Part shown: positions 43,143 to 53,944 of the stretch, one piece after another
How the letters are laid out: each line of letters starts with the position of its first letter
Position numbering within the stretch: position 1 is the stretch's first letter
Origin: Cristatella mucedo
Taxonomy: Eukaryota > Bryozoa > Phylactolaemata > Cristatellidae
Length of the DNA: 64,000 bases
Assembly (NCBI GenBank): GCA_009760855.2
Contig: WPIO01000024.1
Coordinates: forward strand, 3,113,501 to 3,177,500
Direction: 5' to 3'
Notes under the pieces: model-generated
The model's database searches: none
Seen by the model: only the letters and a program-made list of their open reading frames with translations
What the model was told of the DNA's origin: nothing
Translations under genes and position numbers: made by a program

Positions 43143-43650
43143 CCGTCCACCGGTAGAGAGCCGGGGGACGAGCTTCTTCGCGGTTACGGGCTATCACTTT
43201 TATGCTTGTAGTTTGATTCGCACAGCAGAGAGCCAGCCGATGCCCAAAACCAACAGTTTATTACGAGGCACGGAGCTGAAGGGCGCACGGCTCCCTTCGG
43301 CCCCTCCTCCCACTCGACTCCCTTCTCCTCGACTCCTCTCCTCGACTCCCTGGTCGACCCCGATGATTCATCGAGGACCGCAACTGTGCACAGGCCGACC
43401 CTGACGGTGAATCCGCCATCTGTCCACCAGGGGTTACCGGCCTGTGTCCATGCTACATCACAGGCGGACCACAGCTGTGCACCGGCCCCTCTCGGTGATG
43501 CTTCTAACAGCTGTTCGCCAGCGGCTTATCAGAGGAGCCTGCATGCTATACATGCATACATAATGCTGACGATACTGTATCTGTCATTTAAACCGTCGTA
43601 GTCTGCTGCAGCGACGGATAGAACTGGATGCTGGCTTTGCAGACATTCGA
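43143..43650. other. No gene recognised
   Basis: Contains short CTCGACTCC-type repeats near 43315-43355 and two related 'CACCGGCC'/'CACAGGCC' segments; nothing identified. Confidence 0.35.
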
Positions 43651-44195
43651 TCCTGAATGACGGCTAAATTTCTTAAACTAAACGACGATAGAACCAAATT
43701 CCTACCCTTACGCCACCCCAAGCGTGCAGCTGGACTGCAAGACTTTGCTCTTCTTACTTGGGATGCTTTAGTGCGACCACCGTCGTTAGCCTGGAGTTTA
43801 GGTGTCCTAAGTTTGCAAGCTTCACTGCGACGACCAATCCACAGCTAGCCATCACGTTCGATCCACGTCTAAGGTTAGAGACTGTCTACCACGGCGGCTT
43901 GCTGAAAATCCAACTAGCTGACTGATTGTGTCAATGATAAACTGCTGTACTTCAATTCTGAGCGGGCTACTAAAAAAGCTATTAAGCCTCTGCAGCTAAT
44001 TATGTTTACGGCTGCAATTTTAGCCAAACAAATCCCACACGCTCAGCCGGATATCTCTATTGTTGAAGGAGTTGCGATGGCTCTCGGTCGATCGACGAAT
44101 ACAGGGCACAATTCTTACTCTGACCAACGAGGCCTGCCATGGCTTGGCTCCTTCATACCGAGCTGATCTATTGCGTTAGTTTCAGCCTCATCGTG
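43651..44195 (+). mobile_element. LINE-C RT fragment
   Basis: Decayed coding: FLKLNDDRTKFL equivalents at 43665-43700, then ISLLKELRWLSVDRRIQ (about 44055-44100) and [17 protein letters not shown]. Relative of the element at 38331. It ends against the TATG microsatellite. Confidence 0.65.
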
Positions 44196-44277
44196 TCCTA
44201 TGTATGTATGTATGTATGTATGTATGTATGTATGTATGTATGTATGTATGTATGTATGTATGTATGTATGTATGTAT
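44196..44277. repeat. (TATG)n microsatellite
   Basis: About 20 perfect TATG units directly abutting the 3' end of a minus-strand LINE-B, i.e. an expanded (CATA)n tail. Confidence 0.95.
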
Positions 44278-44640
44278 CTCCGTCTGTAACTCTACAAAGT
44301 CATAAAGACCATGTGGGTGTTACGCAGGAGAGTTTTGTATAGCGCACTCACAGCCTAAGCGGCTTTCGGTACGCATTCGGTAGCCAACAGACTTCGTCTC
44401 ACGCAACAAAGAGAAAGTGGGAAGCATAGCAGAGTCAGGAGAGCAGTTGAGGTAGTGAGTATCATAGAAGTAGCAGTTCAGGACCGTTGAAAAAGATGTG
44501 CAAAAGTCGGCAGTTGGAGAGTAGATGTTGTTGGGTAAGAATTGTGGAAGCGAGTTCCACAGTCTAGGACCTGCAGAGCGAAAGCTTCTGTCGCCAACGG
44601 TCTTTAAGTGGAGGAATGGAACAGCTAATTTATTGTCGTC
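44278..44640 (-). mobile_element. LINE-B 3' end
   Basis: Minus-strand copy from the (CATA)n tail up to 'CTGTCGCCAACGGTCTTTAA'. The reverse complement reads GDRSFRSAGPRLWNSLP, the typical C-terminal motif of CR1/Jockey-like RTs, then ..ECAIQNSPA and the tail. It lies head to head with the next copy. Confidence 0.85.
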
Positions 44641-44644
44641 AGTT

Positions 44645-45030
44645 ACTCGATGGACAAAAAATAAGCTGTCTTATTCATTTTCTTAAAGACCGATGGCGAG
44701 AGAAGCTTTCGCTCTCTAGGTGCTAGACTGTGAAACTCGCTTCCACAATACTTACGAAAAGACATGTGCAGATGTAATTATCATCCTGCCGACTGTGGCA
44801 CATGCTTTCCAGCCGTCATCTGCTGTTACTTTCGAACTACTCACTTCCCAGATTTCCCTCCTGACCAAGCTATGCTTCTCACTTTCTCTTTGTTCCGCAA
44901 ATGAAGTCATTGGTGCCGCAAGCGTACCGAAAGCCGCTTAGTCTTTGAGTGCACTATAAAAAAAACTATCCTGCGTAGCACCAACTTTGTCCTTTAATCT
45001 TTGTGGAGTATAAAGGCGGAGATATGTGAT
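44645..45030 (+). mobile_element. LINE-B 3' end, diverged
   Basis: Plus-strand copy, clearly older: 'AAGACCGATGGCGAGAGAAG', 'CTAGACTGTGAAACTCGCTT' and 'GCGTACCGAAAGCCGCTTAG', ending near 'GTGGAGTATAAAGGCGGAGA'. Confidence 0.75.
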
Positions 45031-46327
45031 ATGACCTCACATGGCGTGCTATTTGGCTATTCGAAAAGCCATCACTCGCTCTGCCGCGTCTCCTTGTGGC
45101 TTTAAGAAGGTAAAGGCCACAGTGAAGAGCGTAGAACAGGCTGTGCAATATGGCCGCAGATTTTAGATATACATTCAGACTACACAGATAACTCAGATTC
45201 GGTCTAAAGTTACTCGAATGGGCATACCGTTATACTGCAGAATTGATGATCTGACAAAATGCCTGAACAGCTATCTATCTAAGCCCAGTCGCATTAAAAT
45301 CTGAAGAGCATAATATATTTTAGCGAAAACTCTTTGGGATATATATACCAAAAAGTGCACCGTCTTTACACTGAGCCTAAACTGTAGCGCACTTTCGGCT
45401 GGCTCGCCCAGTCCTTGCTCACCTCGACCGATGCGTGCTGATCAACCGGTTGAGAGTGGCATAGCTGAGCTCGATAAAAAAAAAGTGTTTTTAGTTTTCT
45501 CCTCAATGCACTGAAGGTGAAGCTCTACGCATGCGTCGTGCCTACTCGTCACCTACTCGCGCGACCGTTTGGTTGGACAAGAAGTGAACTGAGCCACTGC
45601 GAAAGTGCAATTCATTTCAGCTTGAACCTTGAACCTTGAACCTTGCGGCGCGCCTCATCATGGCAATCTATAAAGATCGGAGATTGTAGCCGCTGACTAC
45701 TGCCTGCCTCCGCGGGCCGTCAATTGACCGAGCCTTTCGAAACCAACGCCGAGTCTCTCGGCTGGCCTCAGGCTTGTCCTGCGAAAGTAGACGCCTATTG
45801 ACATGTGGAATCTACAGCAACAGCTCGTCTTATCACTGCACACGGCACGCAAGACGCATCTTGGTGGAGACTGGTAAAGTTTGAGGAAAAATATTCTCCA
45901 GCGTTTTTAAGCTAAAAAGAGAAATAACTTATGCATGCACGATATTTATTCAGACGATACCCCTACACATCCGCATACGCAGAGCTCCGCTCTTTCGTAC
46001 GCTGCACAGCGCACGTGAGAGCGCTTGACCTCAAGGCCGCGCAGCAGCACTGCGAGAAACGAACAGCCGCAGGCGATCAAAGCTTGGGACATGTGGGTAG
46101 GCCTCCGGCTAGTGGGAATGAAAATGACATCACTCAACGCGGTCATTACGAGCCGGCGAGTCGTAGTAGTGGCGTCCGTACGTAGCAGTCGACGCACGCC
46201 TGTATGACTGCAGAGCACCGAGATCAGTCAAAATCGTCCCAACCTTGGCAATAAGTCCGTCCGTCTGCTTTCCGGTCCATTAGATATTTCACACAGCAAG
46301 TGCCACATCCTTACATGCATGGACAGA
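45031..46327. other. No gene recognised
   Basis: Includes a triplicated CTTGAAC word near 45623-45645 and a GC-rich patch at 45640-46200. Minus-strand frame 45946-46218 has no recognisable motif. Confidence 0.35.
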
Positions 46328-46652
46328 CAGCGCCGGAGCCAGGACTTTCATGAAGGGGCGAAAGCTGCGATATTTTTTGCACGGCGGAATGGGCAAAATG
46401 TCGGCAGGTTTTTATGTAGGGGCAAGGCCGACAAGCGATGAAAAATTGTAGCGCGCAATTGCAACGTTTATTCGACGCGAACTCGGCGGTTGCCACTCGA
46501 GTGGAAGTAGGACATATTGTCGTCGTTGGTAACGGTCGGAGGCGTAGGAATAGGGAGCGGCGGCCCAGGTCGCTGCTCCTCTACGTGGCGGCGGCGGCGG
46601 GGGGGGGAGCGCGGCGGTGGTCAAATGTCTTCCTACCCCTGGCACGCCACTG
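46328..46652. mobile_element. hAT-type MITE
   Basis: Inverse orientation relative to the 11294 copy. It starts CAGCGCCGGAGCCAGG and ends CACGCCACTG, with the shared 'TATTGTCGTCGTTGGTAACG' block and a G-rich stretch. Flanks TGGACAGA / TGTAGTGA match at 5 of 8 positions only. Confidence 0.7.
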
Positions 46653-47265
46653 TGTAGTGAGCTAGCAGACGACGAAACTTGAAAATAGCGACACTTTAGA
46701 CACCATATATTATTGTGCGTGTGGTTCCTATTCACTGCAACGTGATTAGCTTGTATCGGTGAAAAATCAATGACAACTCCAGCTTTGCTAGGGCAAGGCC
46801 AGCCGGAGTGAACAGTGACCTCGGTGTGCTGGCGGTCTATCTGTTACCAATTCCTTGCTTTGAAAACTAGCTGGTCCACAATTTTGGGCGGAAAATACGG
46901 AAAAAGCTGTATAGGATGACAAATGAAAAATATTTAAAAATAATATTGTATCGTTGTCTTGTAAAATTAACATAAATCTAATTTCTATCAAATGTATTCG
47001 TCAGGCCCGGATAGCGACTGAGCACGGCGGAAAATCCTGACATGCTGACCATCTTTGAATTTATATTAAAACTATAGTGGGCCCCGTGGAAAATCAAGGG
47101 CAGATTTTATAAATGCATTCCCATCGCTTACCGGTGGCAGGTGTAGCACAAGATCCGGTCGGTCACGCGAACTCTCTCAGGTTTCTAGTATGCCAACTCA
47201 GCTGGTTCAAGCGGAAGCTGGGAAGCGCCAGTCGTCACTTCGGGCGACAGCAAATAAGGTATGAG
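46653..47265. other. No gene recognised
   Basis: AT-rich, nothing identified. Confidence 0.35.
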
Positions 47266-47428
47266 TGCCGCGTCGGTTTGGCCCAGTGATCAAGGAGCGC
47301 GAATCAAAGTCAAGGTGAACGTAATTTATAACCAAGATCGTGGGTAGGTGCCCCGTGGCATATCTGAAGTGCCTGATTAGAGATTAAGTTCTCTTGTAGC
47401 GCTTTACAGATGAATTACATTTATTTAT
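47266..47428 (+). mobile_element. SINE-2
   Basis: Head 'GTTTGGCCCAGTGATCAAGG', 'AAGATCGTGGGTAGGTGCCC', then 'GGCATATCTGAAGTGCCTGA' and terminal block 'GAGATTAAGTTCTCTTG'. 47429-48050 after it is AT-rich without recognised content. Confidence 0.75.
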
Positions 47429-48050
47429 ACGAGCAACGAATTACCGGTGGATTTGCTTGGTTGATTCATAGAAGTTCCATCACGGAAGACAGCGCTGAGC
47501 TACCTTGGCGCTTTAGGGAAGTTCGCCATCTTGCTACGAGACGCAAGTGCGCCGTCTTGCGGTGTGACGGACTTTCTTGATTCAATTAGTAAAAATTGTA
47601 TGTACGGAGAGTGAAGGCTGCTAGAATGCCATGGTTACCTTTATAAATAATGATAATTTGTTGTTTATTTTCCTTCAAAGTTCTTGCATTTAAACGTTCA
47701 ATTTCAACTAGGAGAGTGCGTATAGCAGTTATTTTTGCAAATTAGAAATGTATCCCCTCCCCCATCTGACGTGACACTCATCATGACATTAATTCTATGC
47801 CTTCGTAGGAGTAAAATAACTATTACAACGTAAATTATGTTAGTGTTACGTCAATAATGTTACGGACTGACTAAAAAACTAATTAACTTACCAACTTGCT
47901 AACTAGATCACCAAAACATTTAGCTTATTACACTCACTCAATGCGCTCGATCCTCGACGACAATTTTTTCCTGTTTGCGTTGAAATACATGGGAAATCGA
48001 CTAATTTCTCGACCATAACCTACGTCATTCCGATAGGCTTCTCTTTATTT

Positions 48051-50142
48051 TATGCCCATTCAATCATCAGTCAAAACAGGCGGAGGAGTCGCGATTATCG
48101 AACGCTACTTCCTCAATTTTAAATCGTTTGCAGTCCATTTCAAAGCAGTATTTTGGATCTTGTTTTGAGTCCCTCGGAAGACAAGTTGCAATAATGTATT
48201 GCCCCCAAGCACCATGTCCTCGTGTATATTTCAGATTTTTCTGATCTCATTTTAGTTCCTTAAGCTGCAAGACATCGTCAGTTCCTCGTTCGGGTGACCT
48301 TACCATTCGTCATGGCGACTCAAATGACACCCAAACTGCCGAATTCGGTGCACTGACTGACTTATTATACCTTTTGGCTCATATGTACGACCCGCATCTA
48401 GGCCAGACACTCGATCAAATTTTCTCCCACAGCTGTCTGCTCTCGTCCCATATTATGACAAAAATGTTCGCACATGACCACACGCGATTCTCACCGAGTC
48501 TGCAGTGCGTGCTCTCCTCCGGATCCAGAATCATCTCTGTTAATTGTGATACCTTAAGACACTTGACATTGATGCTTTCACATGAAAACATCCTCTTCGC
48601 CGCTTCTGATCAATCCTCCTTCCCATTTGTCATCGTCTGTAGAATGCTACAGGTCATTAGCAGACATTTTTGACGAGTTTTCACCTCTGATCAGGCACAC
48701 CGTGCACCCTCTGCCAGATGGCCAACGGTTCATCGCAGACATAATTCTAACAAGTTCTACTAAGCCCAATAAATAAATAAATCCTAGCTGATTAAGCAGC
48801 CTCTTTTTGTATAGCGACAGAAGAGCCTTTTACGGCTATCACCACCACTTGCAGTGGCGATAAAGGATCGCCCACCACAGGAATCGAACCCACGACCTCG
48901 GGACCGAGGTCGTGAAAGCAACCGCCTTACCTAGTGTGCCATCACGGCTCACCAAAAATAACCCCAAGCTTGAGAAAGCATACAAATGATTGGGAGCGAC
49001 TATCCATTGGCAGGCATATGAGGACTACTACTATGTCAATCCTATCAATCGATCCGGGCAGAGGCCGTCTATTTTAATATATTTCTATAAAAAAATATTA
49101 TTAAACAACAGATAAGAAATCCAAAAATGCTTATGTCTACGATCAACCATGTCCTTAACCGCTGCTAGGTTAGCTCCTTATCTAAAACTCCTTGCGGCAA
49201 TCTGGCTGAGCGCTTCCATAGCTTTTCTGTCAGCAAGATAGACAAGATAAGAGAGTCCATCCCTAAGGTAGCAGCATCTCCACTGAACTACACTCCCCCA
49301 ATTCCGCGAAGCACCTCAACGTTTGCGTTCAAGGTGGATACGAGTGACATCCTGAAATTCATCTCCCAGTCAATGAAGACTATTAGTCCTTTAGACCATA
49401 TTCTTACTGTACTACTTCTGCGATGCACAAATCTGCTGCTGCCATGCATAAATAAGATAGCAAATATGTCCTTAGCCTCAGGTCTTGTCCCTAAACCTTT
49501 CAAAAGTATTCTCGTTGAGCCAACAATTAAGGAAGCAACATTGGACCGAAAGAACTTTGTCGGGAAGATATGTAACCTAAAAGACTTCATCCCCACGATA
49601 ACATCCACACGGAAACCTGACTCTCCAATTTCCTCACTCTACCTCAACGTCCACCATCAAACCTGCCACGTGTTACCTCATCTCGAAGTTCACCTGTAAA
49701 TCCAAGGAAACTACTTGCCCTGGACTCAATAGCTACTGTCTTTTTTTCAAGATGCTTTCGGCTCTTTCCTGCCGATGCGATCGCCAAGCACAAACTAGGG
49801 TTTCATTTTTTGCAGATAAAATGCGGCTTCGCGAGCGCGCTTTGATCCCTGTCTGCCTGACTTCGAGTCAAACTCTCCCAACTCGCTTGCTACGCGCATT
49901 GTCGAAATTCGCATTTTGATCGCGACAAACGTTCTCAAAAATTGAATGACGGTAAAACCAACTTACTGGCTATGGAAAAACCAAGCGCAACTCAGGAACA
50001 AGACAGCTTACTGCTTACAGTGACCTCTGTCATCATATCTCCTGTTCCATCTGCATGCACTCGAGGTGTCTTGTTCCAAAGTGATCTTTGGCTAGACGAC
50101 CACATCAGCGCCACGGCAAAGTTCTGCATTCTTTCAGACGTG
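48051..50142 (+). mobile_element. LINE-A, long degenerate copy with nested SINE-1
   Basis: A decayed copy spanning the endonuclease end (about 48060-48360), linker (LPDGQRFIADIILTSSTK), then, after the SINE-1 at 48770-48953, KPKMLMSTINH-like and LKFISQSMKTISPLDHILTV segments, an internal deletion, and NDGKTNLLAMEKPS to about 50140. Many stops. It is useful because it keeps a Ser codon where copy 2 (32957) has a stop. Confidence 0.75.
48770..48953 (-). mobile_element. SINE-1 nested in LINE-A, full length
   Basis: Tail AATAAATAAATA at the left, body 'TATAGCGACAGAAGAGCC' and 'GGCTATCACCACCACTTGCA', B box reversed in 'GGAATCGAACCC', A box reversed in 'CGCCTTACCTAGTGTGCCA'. It splits the LINE-A linker. 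Confidence 0.9.
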
Positions 50143-50297
50143 TTCTTTTAGCCCAGAGGTCAAGGTGCTCGTCTTTAGCGACTAAGGCAAGCTGAATGTA
50201 TTTGACAACGAGGTCCTAGGCTCGAGCCTTGCAGCTGGCATATGCGGAGCGCCTGATTAGAGATTAAGTTCTCCTAGGAATCTATACAAATGAAATA
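50143..50297 (+). mobile_element. SINE-2
   Basis: Head 'TTTAGCCCAGAGGTCAAGG', B-box-like 'AGGCTCGAGCC', then 'GGCATATGCGGAGCGCCTGA' and 'GAGATTAAGTTCTCCTAGG'. The following 50298-50639 holds an AT-rich quasi-palindromic run of GTCGATAT words near 50430-50515 and no gene. Confidence 0.75.
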
Positions 50298-50639
50298 TGA
50301 ATGGCATCGCAAAAGCTTGGGCCTGCTTAGACAGGGCTACACATCCAAGCTGATTCATGCATTCGTGCTTCCACATTCTCACCACGTCTAACCTTTGATC
50401 TGTCCTGCCTTCCTGACGAGCTGCCATCGACTGCTATCATAAATTGATATAATAGTAGTCGATATCGACATGTCATAGTCGATATGATAGTATCATATAC
50501 CCATACTATCGACTTCTGATGATTCGCATTTACGTCCATTCCTTTGCTTGTTCCGATCTCCGTATCTGATTCAGCTTCACATCAGGCCTCCCGTTGAACC
50601 ACTCTCTCTTCTAACTACGCCTCGAGTCACTTTTATAGG

Positions 50640-50765
50640 TCTAAGGTCCTCGCTCTCCATGACCCAGGTAACGGGTTCGGGTCGTGCAATGCACGATCCT
50701 TTATTGCCTATTGCAAGCGTTGTTCTGCCGCTAGGTAACGAGGCTTTTGAAGCAGCTAACCTTTA
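50640..50765 (+). mobile_element. SINE-1, degenerate
   Basis: B box 'GGGTTCGGGTCG', body 'CACGATCCTTTATTGCC' and 'TTGTTCTGCCGCTAGG'. Confidence 0.6.
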
Positions 50766-51013
50766 ACTTTACGGTCCAGTAGTTGTGGCCCAAACTAACT
50801 TCAAATCTCTTGGCAGCCGTATGTGGTTTATTTGTTCCCAAAGAGCGAAGATCTTTACCGACTGACTGACATCACTTCATCTCCTGACTTGAAGAAAATC
50901 GATGAGAAGCTACAGACGCTCCTGCTTCACCTTTGCTCCGTCCTTTCATCGCGTGTGCAACAAGAGACTCGGCATGTCTTGACTAATGTAAGAGCGAATT
51001 TCTTTTCTACGTA

Positions 51014-51255
51014 GATTTCACCGGCGATAATTTATTTTTCCTCGGACGCTTTGGATGCACTACTTGTGCATGTGGTCAAGGTGCTCGCCCCGACCAAGGT
51101 CTGACTGAGGTCGTGGGCTCGAGCCCCGAGACATATGTGAAGCGCCTGAATAGAGATCAAGTTCTCTTGGGGCGCTATATAAATGAATTTTTTTTGGATT
51201 TCACCGGCGATAAGTTCTTTTTCCTCTGACGCTTTGATTGCACTACTTGTGCATG
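51014..51255. repeat. 59-bp direct repeats flanking a SINE-2
   Basis: 51014-51072 and 51197-51255 are direct copies (54 of 59 positions by eye; both start GATTTCACCGGCGATAA and end CTACTTGTGCATG). They bracket the SINE-2 exactly. Confidence 0.85.
51073..51190 (+). mobile_element. SINE-2, cleanest copy
   Basis: Head 'TGGTCAAGGTGCTCGCCCCG', B-box-like 'GTGGGCTCGAGCCCC', 'ACATATGTGAAGCGCCTGAA', terminal block 'AGTTCTCTTGGGGCGCTATA' and 'AAATGAAT', then a T-run. Confidence 0.85.
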
Positions 51256-51754
51256 ACTCAGTGCCTATTGCTACTACATGAGTCCTACTAAACAGCGGCC
51301 ACGTAGCGTCTTCCCGTTCGCATTCGCATGCTTGTCCTAGCACGATACTTCGGTGCTTTTTGCCTGCTTGTAAAGCATGCTCTCTCATGCGCGATGCTCG
51401 TCGCTAACTATTGGCTATCTCTTCTCTCACCGCGAGTTGTAAAGCACCCGATTAGCTTATATTTTGCAAATGCCATTCTGAGTTCATAAAAAAAATACAA
51501 AATTTTACTTGTGTGAGTACAGTAAAAGTCATCTGACTGCGAGTTTCAGGGCGATGGCGGTAGCGATTGCCTCATTTTCGACCTGTAGCGAAATGTAAGT
51601 GCGGTTGCATTGCTGATTCGAAGAATGTGGTGGAAAGGGTTTCCGAAGACCGTGCGGTATGAGGGCATCCAACCCGTAAGTGCAGTTTTAGCTAAGACTC
51701 ATTAGATCTAGGCTTGATTGAGATCCTATATTAGCATGCAGGCAAGTGAGTGAT
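51256..51754. other. No gene recognised
   Basis: Nothing identified on either strand. Confidence 0.35.
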
Positions 51755-51935
51755 AAATAAATATAATTTATTTGTATGGCACCATAAGAGAACTTAGTAA
51801 GCAACCACAAGAGAACTTATTCAGGCGCTTCACGTACCCCACGCGGCTCGAGCCCCTAACCTCGTTCACCAAATGCCTTCACCTTTACCTTGGCCGTTAA
51901 ACGCGAGCACCTTAACCACTGAGCCAAACCAGTGT
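51755..51935 (-). mobile_element. SINE-2
   Basis: Reversed order: 'AATTTATTTGTATGGCACC', a duplicated 'AGAGAACTTA' block, 'CAGGCGCTTCACGTACCC', 'GGCTCGAGCCCC' and 'CACCTTAACCACTGAGCC'. Confidence 0.75.
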
Positions 51936-52059
51936 GGCATTGCTAAACTGCTTTTAATCCGCGTTGCTTACACTTACTTCTCGGCTAACTGCATGCATTA
52001 CAAGCATTTTTCAGCACTCCTTGTGGACGTTAAGTGGACACTTTCAGATGATGGCTCGC

Positions 52060-52176
52060 AGAGAGAGAAAGAGAGACAGACAGATAGACCGACAGACAGA
52101 AGAGATAGATATAGACAGACAAGAGATGACAGGGACATATAGAGAGACAGAGACAGACACACAGACAGTCAGAGTG

Positions 52177-52248
<72 letters not shown>

Positions 52249-52281
52249 CAGAGACAGACAGACAGGCAGACAGACAGACAC
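52060..52281. repeat. (AG)n / (ACAG)n microsatellite
   Basis: AGAC-rich leader (52060-52170), about 39 AG units (52171-52248), then ACAG units. Apparent proteins here are artefacts. 52282-52671 after it has no recognised content. Confidence 0.95.
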
Positions 52282-52671
52282 TGAGAGAGTGCCAGCTCCT
52301 CTGGGAAATTTCCACGGGATCGCCTCTGCGACTGCATCTTTGCTACCTAACTGTTACCCAACATTCAAGCAGCTGGCTACTACAGCACGGTTACACTGCC
52401 GTTCAAAATTAAACGATGTGCGAATAACAACCCAGCGACAACTGCTGCCACAAAAACGAGCACTTCGCGAAAGCAGCGACTACTTCGTGCTGCTAGAATG
52501 GAATTCCTGTGGCACAGTACGACACGGATGTATCTCGCAACAGGAAGGTAATGACGGAAAGCTCAGCAGCTGGCCAACGCCGTTAACATATCAGAGTTTG
52601 CCATCTCCCGACGCCTGCCGGCGATCTCTTGCTGCCAGCGGCCTCGAGCTAAGACGAGCTGACATGCTAAG

Positions 52672-52812
52672 CCCTGGGCTGAGGTGCTCGAAGTTAACGA
52701 ACCAGGCATTGGCTTCGAGTCCTTCAACAGGCAATCCCTTGTTACCCACGTCTGGGTAAGGTAATAGTAGCAAAAGCTCTTCAGCCGAAGAACAAGTGAG
52801 GCTGTTGAATCA
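52672..52812 (+). mobile_element. SINE-1, degenerate
   Basis: 'CCCTGGGCTGAGGTGCTCG', B-box-like 'GGCTTCGAGTCC', 'GGCAATCCCTTGTTACCC' and 'AAAGCTCTTCAGCCG'. Confidence 0.55.
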
Positions 52813-52834
52813 TGGCTTTAGGTCTTGCAAAATG

Positions 52835-53315
52835 TCACTCACTTTTAGGTCCCGCCATTCTTTGGCTCCAGCCTACCTATCGGATCTACTGCCTCACCAG
52901 GCTAAGCATCGTACCACTTGCTTTTCGAAATTTAATTGTTTACCTGTACCTCATACAAATCTCAAATCCTTTGGAGACCGTACCTTTATTTCGTATGCTC
53001 CCAAAGCCTGAAACTCACTACCAACTTGCTTCACGACATCTCCTGACTTGTCCACATTTAAAAGAAAATAAAAACGCATCTATTTATCACAGCATTTATT
53101 GGGTCCCTGTTATAAGACCTTTATTTGCTTATGCGTGCTGACATTGTTGCATGTGAGTTGCAGAAGTCAAGACGGGATGTCACAAATGCATGAACCAACT
53201 TAGACGTGGTATCCTTATCTAAACAAGCCCCCGAATTTATTTTGGTAATTTTATGTAGCTGAAAGTAGGTTAATGAGTTCTCTGTGGGCGCTTTATCGAG
53301 TGCATTGTGTAAGTG
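52835..53315. mobile_element. LINE-A mosaic: plus, minus, plus
   Basis: 52835-53150 is a plus-strand C-terminal end (LAPAYLSDLLPHQAKHRTT) and 3' UTR. 53150-53275 is a minus-strand internal RT piece ('CAGAAGTCAAGACGGGATG'). 53275-53315 returns to the plus-strand terminal block ('GAGTTCTCTGTGGGCGCTT'). 53316-53727 beyond it holds nothing recognised. Confidence 0.75.
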
Positions 53316-53727
53316 TGCGAACACCTTACACGGAAACCGATACAGCTGAAGCCTTTTTAAAGCTAGATTGCTTGTTGTTTGACAGTACCGAGTAAGAAAT
53401 TACGCGCCTGTGGACATCTAAGCCCTTATCGCTTCGGGATGCTGGGTCTCCCACGCCGGTGGCTAGTAACCTGAATGTAGTTACGATCGTGCGTACTTAC
53501 CATCGTTTCGCTATCGTAGTTCAAATGCATTCCTACGTGTTAGTTCTGTTGCTATGATTCTTGAATTATGCATGAACAAAAGAAAAGCCCCACGAGCCGC
53601 CGCGGTGGCCGGGGCCGCCAGCTGAGACGTCGCTCGTTTGGCGGGAACTGCGAGCTGAGTACCCGCTCATTTGGTATTACTGCTAACATTGCCTCGAACC
53701 GCCCAGTACGTTCTCCCTCAAGCGTAA

Positions 53728-53815
53728 TAGTAATAATAATAATAGTAATGCACTTGATAAAGCGCCCTCAGAGAACTCAATCTCTTTCTAGACGTTTTAC
53801 ATTTGCTGCAAGCGT
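53728..53815 (-). mobile_element. LINE-A 3' tail
   Basis: AATAATAATAATAG tail, then reversed terminal block to 'TTTACATTTGCTGCAAGC'. Confidence 0.8.
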
Positions 53816-53944
53816 AACTGTGAATCTCTCTAACTTAGTGGTCATCAGGCATGTTATAACTTGGACGGCCCAACTTTTCGTTTTGTCTTTGGAATTCTCA
53901 CTAAATGTGCAATAAACCCCTAATAATAAGCGACCTTTTTATGA

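Noticed and set aside
44196-45030. Inverted repeat of a DNA transposon
   Set aside because: The two halves are 3' ends of a non-LTR RT (GPRLWNSLP motif) of different ages, not terminal repeats of one element.
45946-46218. 90-codon minus-strand frame with a possible hydrophobic segment
   Set aside because: No homology recognised, no splice or promoter context, and the opposite strand is equally open.
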